Positions 50,951-59,957 of a stretch of DNA of 64,000 bases are shown here, in pieces; within the stretch, counting starts at the first letter, position 1, and each line of letters starts with the position of its first letter. The position numbers were made by a program, and so were the translations under genes. Source of the stretch: an uncultured Bacteroidales bacterium (lineage in GTDB: Bacteria; Bacteroidota; Bacteroidia; Bacteroidales; Bacteroidaceae); NCBI GenBank assembly GCA_902800305.1, contig CADCDP010000016.1:22914-86913 (forward strand). The letters are read 5' to 3'. The notes below the pieces were generated by a model. That model was given only the letters and a program-made list of their open reading frames with translations. It did not search any database and was not told where the DNA came from.

Positions 50951-51976
50951 CTACTTGATGTATTCCTCTATTTTCTTGCCGATTTGAGCAAGGTCATTGC
51001 TCTTTTCCAAAATACGATGAGCGTTATCCGTCAAGACGAAACAAGGCAGAGTACCTACACCCAATGTCTTGATAACCTTCGACTCAAATCCCATGCCATC
51101 GCAATAATGCTCTATGTTATTCGTCGAATCGGGACGTATGGATTCTTCCCACCGATACCGCTCTATATCCAGCGATATGGCCACGATACGAAGCTTACCA
51201 CTCTCCTTATACTCATTACTACGTTGTCTTAACTGCCAAAGAAAATCATAGCTATTCGGCATCCATATAGCCCAAAAAGCGAGAAGATGGTAGTCTTTCT
51301 CTTTCGACCACAGCTTCACGGTCGAGTAATCCTTCTTTGTCAGTGTGACATCTGGAAACTTCTTTCCTACTTGGTTTCGTTGCCGCTGAACCATTTTGGT
51401 GTCAAGGTCAAGCAGATAGTGGTTATGCGGATGCTTTCCCTTCACCACACGCAGTAGTTCGGATATCTCCGCATCGCTCACTTTGTCATCCTGCACAAAA
51501 TACCGATCCAACAAGTAGATGGCCACAGGTGACTCCGGATTCTCCTTGATATAAGTACGAGCTTTTGCCACCACCATGGAGGGATTCAGCGTGTAGGTCT
51601 CCTGCCGGAACTGATTCATCAACTGATTCTCATCACTTCCATTCACCACATAGTTCTTCATGTCGTTGGCAGTCGCTTCGTATTCAAGGTCATGCCCAGG
51701 CCCCACAAAGATGACCTGTTCCATGCCATTGGGAAAAACAAGCATATAGGGAGTGACACTCTCTGCCTGTCCTCTGTAGAGGAACCGCCCATCTTGGATG
51801 GTCAACGTGTCAAACAGAGCATGGTCGTCAGACAGGTTGTAAATATACAATTCACCCCCCTGCATATCGCGGAAATGCCCCTTGATGCGGAACGAATCCC
51901 CCTCAAGACCACACGATGCCAAACACCCTGCACCCAGCAGTATATATAATAATATGTGTAGATGCCGCTTCACCAT
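50951..51976 (-). CDS. DUF4369/thioredoxin-fold lipoprotein lacking redox cysteines
   Basis: A 341-residue lipoprotein (lipobox near CLASC, Cys21-22). An N-terminal DUF4369-like beta-domain (FRIKGHFRDMQGGELYIYNL) and a helical linker precede a TlpA/ResA-like thioredoxin fold (FPDVTLTKKDYSTVKLWSKE, LLAFWAIWMPNSYDFLWQL, LGVGTLPCFVL with the cis-Pro). The catalytic WCxxC is replaced by WMPNS, so it cannot exchange disulfides in the usual way. It may be a binding or structural protein of the envelope. The ATG forms a TGATG overlap with the upstream gene; a GTG three bases earlier is the alternative start. Confidence 0.82.
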   Translation of the reverse strand: MVKRHLHILLYILLGAGCLASCGLEGDSFRIKGHFRDMQGGELYIYNLSDDHALFDTLTIQDGRFLYRGQAESVTPYMLVFPNGMEQVIFVGPGHDLEYEATANDMKNYVVNGSDENQLMNQFRQETYTLNPSMVVAKARTYIKENPESPVAIYLLDRYFVQDDKVSDAEISELLRVVKGKHPHNHYLLDLDTKMVQRQRNQVGKKFPDVTLTKKDYSTVKLWSKEKDYHLLAFWAIWMPNSYDFLWQLRQRSNEYKESGKLRIVAISLDIERYRWEESIRPDSTNNIEHYCDGMGFESKVIKTLGVGTLPCFVLTDNAHRILEKSNDLAQIGKKIEEYIK

Positions 51977-53652
51977 CACTTGTTATAATCCGAAAACTCA
52001 GCATCGTTAGCCGCCTTTTTCGCCAACGAAGCATCCAAAGCGATAGCCTTGGCAAGATTGTCCTTCACTTCCGACTTATCTTCCATTCGGGCAGCCAAGA
52101 TGGCACGAAGGTAATAAGTCATGGCATCAGGATTCTTAATCTTGTTGAGTGTGCTTAATGCATCGGAATAATTCTGCGCGAGAATGTTGGCAAGTGCAGC
52201 ACTATTATTGGCCGAATTCATCATCTTCACCGATGCCTGATTATACTTGCCTTGAGCTACATAAAGATGAGCCATCGCCTCATCGAAATTATTAGCCCCT
52301 ACACCCTTGGCGATATACATTTCTGCATCCTGGAACTGGCTGTTCTGGATGGCTATCAAGCCAAGATTCACATTCGGTTCGGGAGCATTTGACTGAATAC
52401 TGAGTGCCTGACGCAGATAGTATTGAGCATTATCCAAATCACCCTTCTTCAAGGCGATTTCGCCCAAGTTGTTGTAGGCACGGTAGTCGTTCGGATAGAT
52501 GGACACCATCTTCTTAAAGATACTTTCCTTTTGAGCATCCGTTGTGGCAAGCATATTGGCAGCATACACCATCTCCTCCACGCTGAGTTTCGAGGCATCT
52601 TCGTCCAACAACGCGAGGATGGCATCATCACTCCTTCCAATCACGTCGTAGTTAATGACCATTCTGGCACGACGAAGCTCTGGCAACACAGCATCAGCCA
52701 ACTCTTTATAGACAACAGCCACATTGCGAATCTCCTGTTCGCGCTGCTCTGGGTCTTGATACATGGACAGAACGCGGAGAATGATGTCCTTATCCTGAAG
52801 ATTCGACTGAGAAACCAATTCCTGAAAACCATCCCAATCCTCTGCCGTATATTTCGTGTCCACATTCGTCGAAAGCTGATTCTGCTTTAATTGCTGATTC
52901 ACATAACCCTCCGACACTTCGCCACGACGCTCTGCCAACTTTTCGTTGATGGCGTAAGCACCATCGGGTGAGGCGTATGCACTTACTTCGATGTTGTTGA
53001 GCACCAAACTCTGTTCATCGCTCTTGATGTTCTTCAACGTCGCAATGAAATCGCGCACATTCTGGCTGTTCAACTCGCTGCCTCTCAGATTAGCTTGTCC
53101 AATCAAGAACTTCACCGCAGCCTCCTGCTTCTGGCTAATGACACGCTGGAAGTTGTCGGGAGCAGCACCAAAATTAGCGGTCTTTGCCGTCTTTGTGACT
53201 AAAGCAGCCGTACATTGTGTTCCATAGCCGATTTTCACCGTCGGCATTTTTACCACCTTCTTTCCTTTTCGTGCATTAAACTGCATGAACAGTTCACTCT
53301 TCTCCATGCCTTCCTGGAAAGGAACACAAAAACGCATCGTGGCATGTCCCCCATTCTTATAAGAAATAATGGTGTTGTTGGCTTCCACCTTCTCGCCTTG
53401 CAACGTGAACGTCTCGCCATTCGCCACCCCGTCTTCCCACTTCAGAATCGGTGTACAAGCCACAACCACTTTCTTGTTCATCACTTTAGCTGGCACATTA
53501 ATACTAATCGTAGCAGGCACATCACCTGCCATATACTCCAGCGGAGTAGGCGATACCGCAAAATTCTCGGCTACAAGAGATTTCGACTTGCCACACCCCA
53601 CTAGCAGGGTGGCCATAGCTACTGTAAACAGTAAATAAATGTTCTTTTTCAT
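51976..53652 (-). CDS. TPR lipoprotein with an OmpA-like domain
   Basis: A 558-residue lipoprotein (lipobox LLVGC, Cys20). Residues about 30-160 form a beta-domain. About 165-345 contain an OmpA-like fold (IEVSAYASPDGAYAINEKLA, KYTAEDWDGFQELV), which usually binds peptidoglycan. The C-terminal half is a row of tetratricopeptide repeats (YRAYNNLGEIALKKGDLDNA, AQYYLRQALSIQSNAPEPNV and further units). The same YASPxGxY plus EDW arrangement is found in the fimbrial protein at 37165, so the two share an envelope-anchoring module. It is followed, with a one-base overlap, by the cysteine-less thioredoxin-fold gene. Confidence 0.82.
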   Translation of the reverse strand: MKKNIYLLFTVAMATLLVGCGKSKSLVAENFAVSPTPLEYMAGDVPATISINVPAKVMNKKVVVACTPILKWEDGVANGETFTLQGEKVEANNTIISYKNGGHATMRFCVPFQEGMEKSELFMQFNARKGKKVVKMPTVKIGYGTQCTAALVTKTAKTANFGAAPDNFQRVISQKQEAAVKFLIGQANLRGSELNSQNVRDFIATLKNIKSDEQSLVLNNIEVSAYASPDGAYAINEKLAERRGEVSEGYVNQQLKQNQLSTNVDTKYTAEDWDGFQELVSQSNLQDKDIILRVLSMYQDPEQREQEIRNVAVVYKELADAVLPELRRARMVINYDVIGRSDDAILALLDEDASKLSVEEMVYAANMLATTDAQKESIFKKMVSIYPNDYRAYNNLGEIALKKGDLDNAQYYLRQALSIQSNAPEPNVNLGLIAIQNSQFQDAEMYIAKGVGANNFDEAMAHLYVAQGKYNQASVKMMNSANNSAALANILAQNYSDALSTLNKIKNPDAMTYYLRAILAARMEDKSEVKDNLAKAIALDASLAKKAANDAEFSDYNK

Positions 53653-53658
53653 CGTTCT

Positions 53659-54894
53659 TTATCTATTTTTAGTGTATTTTTTACTTAAATGTTTCACTGG
53701 ATACCAAACAGAGAGGAATCCGACAGCAACAACGGTGAGGAAAACCACCACGATGTCGATGGCATGAACACTCACGGGATAAGCATCAATGATGTAGCTA
53801 CCCTCGCTATTACCAAAACGGATAAGACCAAACTCCTGCTGCAAATAGCAAAGCGTCAACCCGATGGCTATCCCGATGAAAGCCCCCAACAAACAAATCA
53901 TCCTTCCCTCCATCATAAAGATGCTGCTTATCTGTTTCTCGTTCGCCCCCAAATTGCGCAACGTGACCGCATCCTCCTTCTTGTCGATAATCAGCATCGC
54001 CAGTGAACCGATGATGTTGAAACAAGCTATCATCAGAATGAACGTCAAGAAGATGTATGAGATAAGCTTCTCTATCTGCATAATCTTGAAGGTGTCCTCC
54101 TGTTGCTCATAGCGGTCAAGCACACGATACTTGTCTCCCAAAGTCTTTTGTATCTCTGCTTTGACCGAACTCAAATTCGCTTGAGGAACCAGTTTCAGCT
54201 CCACCGCCGACACATACCCCTGCCGCTCAAACAGGCGACGGGCAAAAGCGATGTTGGTGACCACATAATGGGAGTCGTATTTATTCTGCTTCACCATGAA
54301 ACCCACTTTGGGCGAATACAACTCCTCTTGATTCAGGCTTTCCCGAGGGTCAGCCAAATCGATGCGTTCACCCTTGCGAGGGGCATACACCTGAATGGCC
54401 GAAGAGAAATCGGCTGGCAACCCTAACTGCAACAACAAATTGCTTCCTAAGATGCCATAATCTATCACATCTACATGCAACTCAAACACGCCGTCGCCAA
54501 ACAAGATGTTGTCGATATGGGTCAATTCCTCAAAATTATCCTCCACACCTTTGATGGTGGCCATTGTCTGACGGTTGTTCACCACCAGCAATGCATCGTC
54601 CTCCACCACCTCCGTATAGACAGCGATATTGGGATTCTTCCGCAAGACCTCCAGTTCTTTCTCGTCTGCTGCCATCCACTTCCCCTCCGCTGGCATCACC
54701 TTCAGTTCGGGGTCAAAGGCTGTAAACAACCCTGCCACCATATCTTGAAACCCATTAAACACCGAGAGGATGCACACCAAAGCCGCCGTAGCGATAGCCA
54801 CACCACACACCGACACACCAGAGATGATATTGATAGCGTGGTGCGACTTCTTCGACAGCAGGTAGCGAGATGCTATGTAGAAAGGAAAATTCAC
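53659..54894 (-). CDS. LolC/LolE-type lipoprotein-releasing ABC permease
   Basis: A 411-residue FtsX-like permease. Topology is one N-terminal helix (about 20-45, INIISGVSVCGVAIATAALV), a large periplasmic domain, and three C-terminal helices (about 268-290, 315-340, 370-395). The start FYIASRYLLSKKSHHAINII and the middle motif IMQIEKLISYIFLTFILMIA are typical of LolC/LolE, which take lipoproteins from the inner membrane for transport to the outer membrane together with LolD. No LolD ATPase gene is in the window. Its start overlaps the rbfA stop by four bases. It ends seven bases before the TPR lipoprotein start... on the same strand, so the three form an envelope-related operon. Confidence 0.88.
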   Translation of the reverse strand: MNFPFYIASRYLLSKKSHHAINIISGVSVCGVAIATAALVCILSVFNGFQDMVAGLFTAFDPELKVMPAEGKWMAADEKELEVLRKNPNIAVYTEVVEDDALLVVNNRQTMATIKGVEDNFEELTHIDNILFGDGVFELHVDVIDYGILGSNLLLQLGLPADFSSAIQVYAPRKGERIDLADPRESLNQEELYSPKVGFMVKQNKYDSHYVVTNIAFARRLFERQGYVSAVELKLVPQANLSSVKAEIQKTLGDKYRVLDRYEQQEDTFKIMQIEKLISYIFLTFILMIACFNIIGSLAMLIIDKKEDAVTLRNLGANEKQISSIFMMEGRMICLLGAFIGIAIGLTLCYLQQEFGLIRFGNSEGSYIIDAYPVSVHAIDIVVVFLTVVAVGFLSVWYPVKHLSKKYTKNR

Positions 54895-55226
54895 TGATTC
54901 AGTAACTTGTCAATGTTATCTACATAATCGAGCGAGTCATCCAAAAAGAACTTTAGTTCAGGGATGATTCTGAGTTGATGACGTTCCAACTTACCCAATT
55001 CGTAACGCACCGCCGAAGCATGGTCGTTGATGTTCTTTAGCACCTCCTGCGCTTTTTCCGACGGGAAGATGCTCAGATAAGCCTTCGCCACGCTCAAGTC
55101 GGGGCTAATACGAACCACGCTCACACTCACCAAAAGATTTCTTGTTTGGCGTGTTTGTGCTTGAAAGATATTGCTCAAGTCCTTCTGTATCAGACGAGCA
55201 ATCTTATTCTGTCTTGTTGTTTCCAT
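54891..55226 (-). CDS. rbfA: ribosome-binding factor A
   Basis: A 111-residue KH-like protein of normal RbfA length, needed for 16S rRNA 5' end maturation and cold adaptation. Motifs are RQNKIARLIQKDLSNIFQAQ at the start, LVSVSVVRISPDLSVAKAYL in the middle (family pattern VxVxxVxxSxDLxxAxVYxS), and RIIPELKFFLDDSLDYVDNI near the end (family PxLxFxxDxS). Its stop overlaps the LolC/E-like start (ATGA). The O-methyltransferase gene ends one base before its ATG. Cytoplasmic, ribosome-associated. Confidence 0.94.
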   Translation of the reverse strand: METTRQNKIARLIQKDLSNIFQAQTRQTRNLLVSVSVVRISPDLSVAKAYLSIFPSEKAQEVLKNINDHASAVRYELGKLERHQLRIIPELKFFLDDSLDYVDNIDKLLNQ

Positions 55227-55227
55227 A

Positions 55228-55860
55228 CTATTTCTTTCTTATGATTGTCAAGCCATCCCGCAACGGCAAGATGACCTTTTCCACTCTTTCATCTTTTGCC
55301 ACCCAGTCATTAAACGCCTGGATGCCCAATGTCTGAGGGTCGTGCGACTCCTCCAGCACATGTCCGTCCCACAGCGTGTTGTCCGCCAAGATGTAGCCAC
55401 CCTTGTTCAAGTGCGCCAACACCATTTCGTAATAATCCACGTACCTCCGCTTGTCGCCATCCACAAATGCCAAATCAAACATCAATCCCAACTTCGGCAC
55501 CACTTCCAACGCATCACCGATGTGCATCGTGATACGGTCGGCCCATGGCGAACCCTTCAACCACGGCAAGGTAAAATCCTCCTGCTCATCATTGATTTCC
55601 ACCGTATGCAGATGGGCACCTTCTTCCAATCCTTCCGCTATGCACAATCCCGAATACCCCGAATAGGTACCGATTTCCAGCACCAGTTTCGGACGAATCA
55701 TCCCCACCAACATTTTCAGCAACCTTCCCTGCAAGTGTCCACTCGCCATGCGACCATACAACAAGTGCAGCTGTGTAGCTCGCCACAACTTGTGCATGTA
55801 GTCACTCTCCTTGTCTATGTGTTGGAGGATGTAGTCATCCAACTTCTCGGTCTCAGTCAT
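55228..55860 (-). CDS. class I SAM-dependent O-methyltransferase
   Basis: A 210-residue methyltransferase of the caffeoyl-CoA/catechol O-methyltransferase type (Methyltransf_3). The SAM-binding motif is KLVLEIGTYSGYSGLCIAEG, followed by LHTVEINDEQED (acidic residue for SAM ribose) and FDLAFVDGDKRRYVDYYEM (metal-binding Asp region), then GGYILADNTLWDG. The substrate is unknown. The ATG at 55860 overlaps the end of aroQ by eight bases; a longer frame to 55947 lies within aroQ. It sits between a shikimate-pathway gene and rbfA, which gives no clear hint of its substrate. Confidence 0.88.
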   Translation of the reverse strand: MTETEKLDDYILQHIDKESDYMHKLWRATQLHLLYGRMASGHLQGRLLKMLVGMIRPKLVLEIGTYSGYSGLCIAEGLEEGAHLHTVEINDEQEDFTLPWLKGSPWADRITMHIGDALEVVPKLGLMFDLAFVDGDKRRYVDYYEMVLAHLNKGGYILADNTLWDGHVLEESHDPQTLGIQAFNDWVAKDERVEKVILPLRDGLTIIRKK

Positions 55861-56290
55861 GCGCCATTCCTTTATGAGCAATAAGAGCTTCGATGCCCAA
55901 ACGATAGCTGTCCAACCCGAATCCACAGATAACACCCAGACAGGCACAGCTAATCATGGAGTGATGACGAAATTCTTCCCGCTGGTGGACATTCGAAATA
56001 TGCACCTCCACTACAGGAGCCTTCACACCACGGATAGCATCCTGCAACGCTACGCTTGTATGCGTATAAGCACCTGCATTGAACACGATGCCATCCCAAT
56101 CAAAGCCCACCTCGTGAATCTTGTTGATGAGTTCTCCCTCGATGTTCGACTGCGCATACTCAAACTCCACTTCGGGGTAACGCCCCTTCAACTCCTCATA
56201 ATAATTTTCGAAGCCACGCGACCCGTAGATTTCCGGCTCACGCTTCCCCAACAGATTCAAGTTAGGGCCATTCAGAATCAGAATCTTCAT
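55853..56290 (-). CDS. aroQ: type II 3-dehydroquinate dehydratase
   Basis: A 145-residue enzyme of the shikimate pathway, normal for type II (AroQ) dodecamers. The start KILILNGPNLNLLGKREPEI and the catalytic Tyr in the lid loop (IYGSRGFENYY) are clear; further motifs are SNIEGELINKIHE, GIVFNAGAYTHTSVAL (Asn of the active site), VEVHISNVHQREEFRHHS and CACLGVICGFG. It leads a minus-strand series aroQ, O-methyltransferase, rbfA, lol permease, TPR lipoprotein and thioredoxin-fold gene, all touching or overlapping, so they are probably one operon. Confidence 0.96.
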   Translation of the reverse strand: MKILILNGPNLNLLGKREPEIYGSRGFENYYEELKGRYPEVEFEYAQSNIEGELINKIHEVGFDWDGIVFNAGAYTHTSVALQDAIRGVKAPVVEVHISNVHQREEFRHHSMISCACLGVICGFGLDSYRLGIEALIAHKGMAHD

Positions 56291-56489
56291 TATTCCTTAC
56301 AATTTGAGTGCAAATGTACATAAAATATCTGAAATACAAACCACTCCAACGAATAATTTAGGTTTTCTTTAGAGAAACGGCACCACGAAGCAAGGAAAAA
56401 ACAAAATCTCCGTTCCTTTTTTGAGGGATGGAGAGGTAGCACTAATGAACAGGAAGAAAGTATCGACAGAACGCTACGCACGACACCCC

Positions 56490-56564
56490 AAAAACGGTGT
56501 GAGTCACACCGAGGGTACCGGTCTGAGTCACACCGCCACCCTCGGTGTGACTCAGACCGTTTTT
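56490..56564. repeat. 27-bp inverted repeat with three copies of a GGTSTGAGTCACACCG motif
   Basis: Left arm 56490-56516 and right arm 56538-56564 pair over 27 bases with one mismatch. The motif GGTSTGAGTCACACCG (S is G or C), nearly palindromic itself, occurs once in each arm and once in the loop (about 56520-56535). It lies between the divergent aroQ and GSCFA genes, 89 bases before the latter. It may be a cooperative operator for a dimeric regulator or a structured leader. Confidence 0.6.
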
Positions 56565-56625
56565 GTCGATACGAGCACAACGAAAAAAAAGAGGAAGGAA
56601 TGATGCTAAAGTGCGGAAATTGTCG

Positions 56626-56633
56626 TAATTTTG
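56626..56633 (+). promoter_or_regulatory. -7 promoter box of the GSCFA-murF/alr operon
   Basis: TAATTTTG followed by CAGG, 20 bases before the ATG at 56653, fits the Bacteroidota -7 consensus. No clear TTTG at the -33 position was seen. Confidence 0.55.
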
Positions 56634-56652
56634 CAGGCAAAACGGTTTTTCA

Positions 56653-57510
56653 ATGGAATTGATGACGCATATCGACATTCCTGCATCGGACTGGAAGATG
56701 AAGCCTAAGGCACAAGTGCTGCTGGTCGGCTCGTGTTTTACCGACGAAGTGGGAGAGAAGATGGTGAGAGGGGGAATGGAGGCGATGGTGAATCCTTTCG
56801 GCACGTTGTACAACCCAGCCAGCATTGCAGCGAGTTTGCTGAGAAGCATCAGCGAACGGGATTATACAGAGGATTCAACCGAACTGGTGCAGGGGAATGA
56901 CGGAACATGGCATTCGTGGATGCATCACAGCCGCTTTTCGTCGAAAAGCAAGACGGAACTGCTGGATGCCATCAACGAGACGATGCATAAGGTGGGGAGT
57001 TTTCTCCGTGAGGCCGATGTGCTGGTCATCACGTTGGGCACAGCCATCATCTATCGGCAGAAGGAGACCGGGATGCTGGTGGCAAACTGCCACAAGATGC
57101 CCGATGCGATGTTTGTGCGCGAACGGATGACCGCCTACGACATTGCCGACCAATGGTTGATGCTGCTTCAACTGCTGGAGAGCGTGAACCCACGGTTGAA
57201 GGTAATTTTTACCGTCAGCCCCATCCGCCACAAACGCGACGGAATGCACATAAACCAGATTTCAAAAGGAATCTTGCTGCAAGCCTTGGACGAAATGGCC
57301 GTAGAATATTTCCCTGCCTACGAAATCATGTTGGATGAACTGCGCGATTACCGCTTCTATGCCGACGACATGATTCATCCTTCGGAATTGGCGGTGGAAT
57401 ACATTTGGCAAAGATTCCAAGATACTTATTTCGATAACAAAACAAAAGATGCGGTGGCGAAAGCTACGAAAGAGTGGCAACGACATCAGCACCGAACGAT
57501 TATACAATGA
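56653..57510 (+). CDS. GSCFA-domain protein
   Basis: A 285-residue protein of the GSCFA family, an SGNH-hydrolase-like fold named for its N-terminal motif, here LLVGSCFTDEVGEKM. Other landmarks: NPFGTLYNPASIAASLL, HSWMHHSRFSSKSK, DVLVITLGTAIIYRQKETG, FTVSPIRHKRDGMHINQ and DDMIHPSELAVEYIW. The Ser of GSCF and the Asp-His of the last motif (DMIHPS) fit an esterase triad, although activity is not proven for the family. No signal peptide. Its stop overlaps the start of the MurF-Alr gene (ATGA), an arrangement common in Bacteroidota and suggestive of an envelope-related role. Confidence 0.88.
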   Translation: MELMTHIDIPASDWKMKPKAQVLLVGSCFTDEVGEKMVRGGMEAMVNPFGTLYNPASIAASLLRSISERDYTEDSTELVQGNDGTWHSWMHHSRFSSKSKTELLDAINETMHKVGSFLREADVLVITLGTAIIYRQKETGMLVANCHKMPDAMFVRERMTAYDIADQWLMLLQLLESVNPRLKVIFTVSPIRHKRDGMHINQISKGILLQALDEMAVEYFPAYEIMLDELRDYRFYADDMIHPSELAVEYIWQRFQDTYFDNKTKDAVAKATKEWQRHQHRTIIQ

Positions 57511-59948
57511 CCTACACAATTGAAGAAATAGCGCAAGTGATTGGCGCACAACGAAAAGGAACGGCTGAAGCAAAAATCAATTGGCTCCTCATCGACAGCC
57601 GTAGCCTTTGTTTCCCAGAGGAAACACTCTTTTTTGCCTTACGCACAGAGAAAAACGACGGACACAAGTATCTCGAAGAACTCTACCGCCGAGGTGTCAG
57701 AAACTTTGTGGTGGAACATCTTCCCACACAAAGCATGGAAGAAGCAAACTTCCTGATGGTCAAGTCACCCCTCAAAGCCCTGCAGGATTTGGCAGCTCAC
57801 CACCGCAGCCGATTGAACATCCCTGTGGTGGCCATCACGGGTTCCAACGGAAAAACCACAGTGAAGGAATGGCTGTATCAGCTTTTGTCGCCCGACTTCA
57901 ACGTATGCCGTTCGCCCCGAAGCTACAACAGCCAAGTGGGTGTGCCGCTCAGCGTGTGGCTCATCTCCAACCACAACGATGTGGCCATCATCGAAGCGGG
58001 CATCTCACAACCTGGCGAGATGGCGAAACTGGAGCGGATTGTGAAGCCTACGCTGGGTGTAATGACCAATCTGGGCACGGCGCACCAAGAGAATTTCATG
58101 AGCTACGACATCAAGTGCGCGGAGAAGATGATGCTCTTCAAGCATTGCCCGTCAGTAGTCATTAATACCGACAATGCCACCATCCTGCGATGCGCCCAAA
58201 CCCTGCCCGAAACGGTGAAGAGGGTTTCGCTGCATGTTCGGCAAATCGAAAAGGAAGGTCATCACGCCACCGTGCATTTCGAGCACGACGGCATGGTGGG
58301 CAAATATACCATCAACTTCATCGACAATGCCGCCATCGAGAACTCCATCACCTGCTTCTCCACGGTGCTGGCACTGAACATGGGCATCAGCATCGAGCAG
58401 TTGTGCCAACGCATGAGCCGATTGGAACAAGTGGCCATGCGACTGGAGGTGAAGGACGGTAAGAATGGCTGCACACTCATCAACGACTCCTACAATTCGG
58501 ATGTCCACTCGCTCGACATCGCCCTCGACTTCATGAGTCGTCGCCCCGAAACAGTCAAACAGCACCGCACCCTGATTCTGAGCGACATCCTGCAAAGTGG
58601 CGAATCGCCCCGCAGCCTCTACTCCCGTGTGGCACAGATGGCTGCATCGAGAGGCATCGAGAAGGTGATTGGTGTGGGCGAAGAAATCCATGCATGTGCC
58701 GATTACTTCCCGATGGAGCACCACACCTTCCGCACCACCGAGGCACTCATCCACAGCGAAATCTTCCACCATCTCAAGAACGAGTTCATCCTTATCAAAG
58801 GAGCACGCCAATTCCATTTCGACAAACTGAGCGACCTCTTGACCCTGAAGGTGCATCAAACCATTCTTGAAGTGAACCTCAACGCGCTGGTCAATAACGT
58901 GCGTTACTACCGTCGCTTCATGCACCCCGAGACGAAGATGGTGTGCATGGTCAAAGCCAGTGGCTACGGGGTTGGTTCGCTCGAAACCAGCAAGACCCTT
59001 CAAGACAATGGTGTGGATTATCTCGCCGTGGCGGTGGCCGACGAAGGAGCCGACCTGCGCGAAGGAGGCATCACGGCCAACATCATGATTATGAACCCCG
59101 AAACCACCTCCTTCAAGACCCTCTTCGACTACCGCTTGGAACCAGAGGTGTTCAGTTTCTCCCTGCTCGAACAGCTCATCCATGCTGCCGAGAAGGAAGG
59201 CATCACCAACTTCCCCATCCACATCAAACTCGACACAGGAATGCACCGCCTCGGCTTCAACCCCGAACGCGACATGCCACGCCTCATCGAACGCTTGCGC
59301 CGACAGACAGCCCTTGTCCCCTGTTCCGTGTTCAGCCACTTCGTCGGTAGCGACGGCGACGAGTTCGACTCCTTCTCTCGCCACCAGTTCGCCCTCTTCG
59401 ACCAAGCTAGCCAACAGCTACAAGCGGCCTATCCCCACAAGATTCTGCGCCACATCTGCAACTCTGCCGCCATCGAGCACTTCCCACAATACCACCTCGA
59501 CATGGTGCGACTCGGTTTAGGACTCTACGGCATCAACGCCCGCAACAACCAAATCCTCCACAACGTCGCCACCCTCAAGACCACCATCCTGCAAATCCGC
59601 GACGTGCCAGCCGGCGACTCCATCGGCTACTCGCGCCGCACCATCCTCCAGCGTGACAGCCGCATTGCCGCCATCCCCATCGGCTATGCCGACGGCCTCA
59701 ACCGCCACCTTGGCAACCGTGGATGCTACTGCCTCGTCAACGGCCAGAAAGCCGACTATGTAGGCAACATCTGCATGGATGTCTGTATGCTCGACGTGAC
59801 CGACATCGACTGCAAGGAAGGCGACACCGTCGAAATCTTCGGCGACCACCTCCCCGTCACCATCCTCAGCGATGCACTCGGCACCATCCCCTACGAAGTC
59901 CTCACCACCATCAGCAACCGCGTCCAAAGAGTGTATATCCAAGAATAA
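57507..59948 (+). CDS. murF: bifunctional MurF ligase / alanine racemase
   Basis: An 813-residue fusion that makes D-Ala and adds D-Ala-D-Ala to UDP-MurNAc-tripeptide. The MurF part (about 1-450) has VVAITGSNGKTTVKEWLYQL (ATP loop), the NxxxGxP motif in YNSQVGVPLSVW, and CTLINDSYNSDVHSLDIAL. The racemase part (about 455-813) begins TILEVNLNALVNNVRYYRRF and has the PLP Lys in MVCMVKASGYGVGS, then IPIGYADGLNRHLGN and the second catalytic Tyr near GDSIGYSRR. In free-living alanine racemases the Lys motif reads AVVKADAYG; here KASGYG is used, as in other Bacteroidota fusions. This fusion is established for the phylum. Confidence 0.93.
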   Translation: MTYTIEEIAQVIGAQRKGTAEAKINWLLIDSRSLCFPEETLFFALRTEKNDGHKYLEELYRRGVRNFVVEHLPTQSMEEANFLMVKSPLKALQDLAAHHRSRLNIPVVAITGSNGKTTVKEWLYQLLSPDFNVCRSPRSYNSQVGVPLSVWLISNHNDVAIIEAGISQPGEMAKLERIVKPTLGVMTNLGTAHQENFMSYDIKCAEKMMLFKHCPSVVINTDNATILRCAQTLPETVKRVSLHVRQIEKEGHHATVHFEHDGMVGKYTINFIDNAAIENSITCFSTVLALNMGISIEQLCQRMSRLEQVAMRLEVKDGKNGCTLINDSYNSDVHSLDIALDFMSRRPETVKQHRTLILSDILQSGESPRSLYSRVAQMAASRGIEKVIGVGEEIHACADYFPMEHHTFRTTEALIHSEIFHHLKNEFILIKGARQFHFDKLSDLLTLKVHQTILEVNLNALVNNVRYYRRFMHPETKMVCMVKASGYGVGSLETSKTLQDNGVDYLAVAVADEGADLREGGITANIMIMNPETTSFKTLFDYRLEPEVFSFSLLEQLIHAAEKEGITNFPIHIKLDTGMHRLGFNPERDMPRLIERLRRQTALVPCSVFSHFVGSDGDEFDSFSRHQFALFDQASQQLQAAYPHKILRHICNSAAIEHFPQYHLDMVRLGLGLYGINARNNQILHNVATLKTTILQIRDVPAGDSIGYSRRTILQRDSRIAAIPIGYADGLNRHLGNRGCYCLVNGQKADYVGNICMDVCMLDVTDIDCKEGDTVEIFGDHLPVTILSDALGTIPYEVLTTISNRVQRVYIQE

Positions 59949-59957
59949 GCCCCACCA

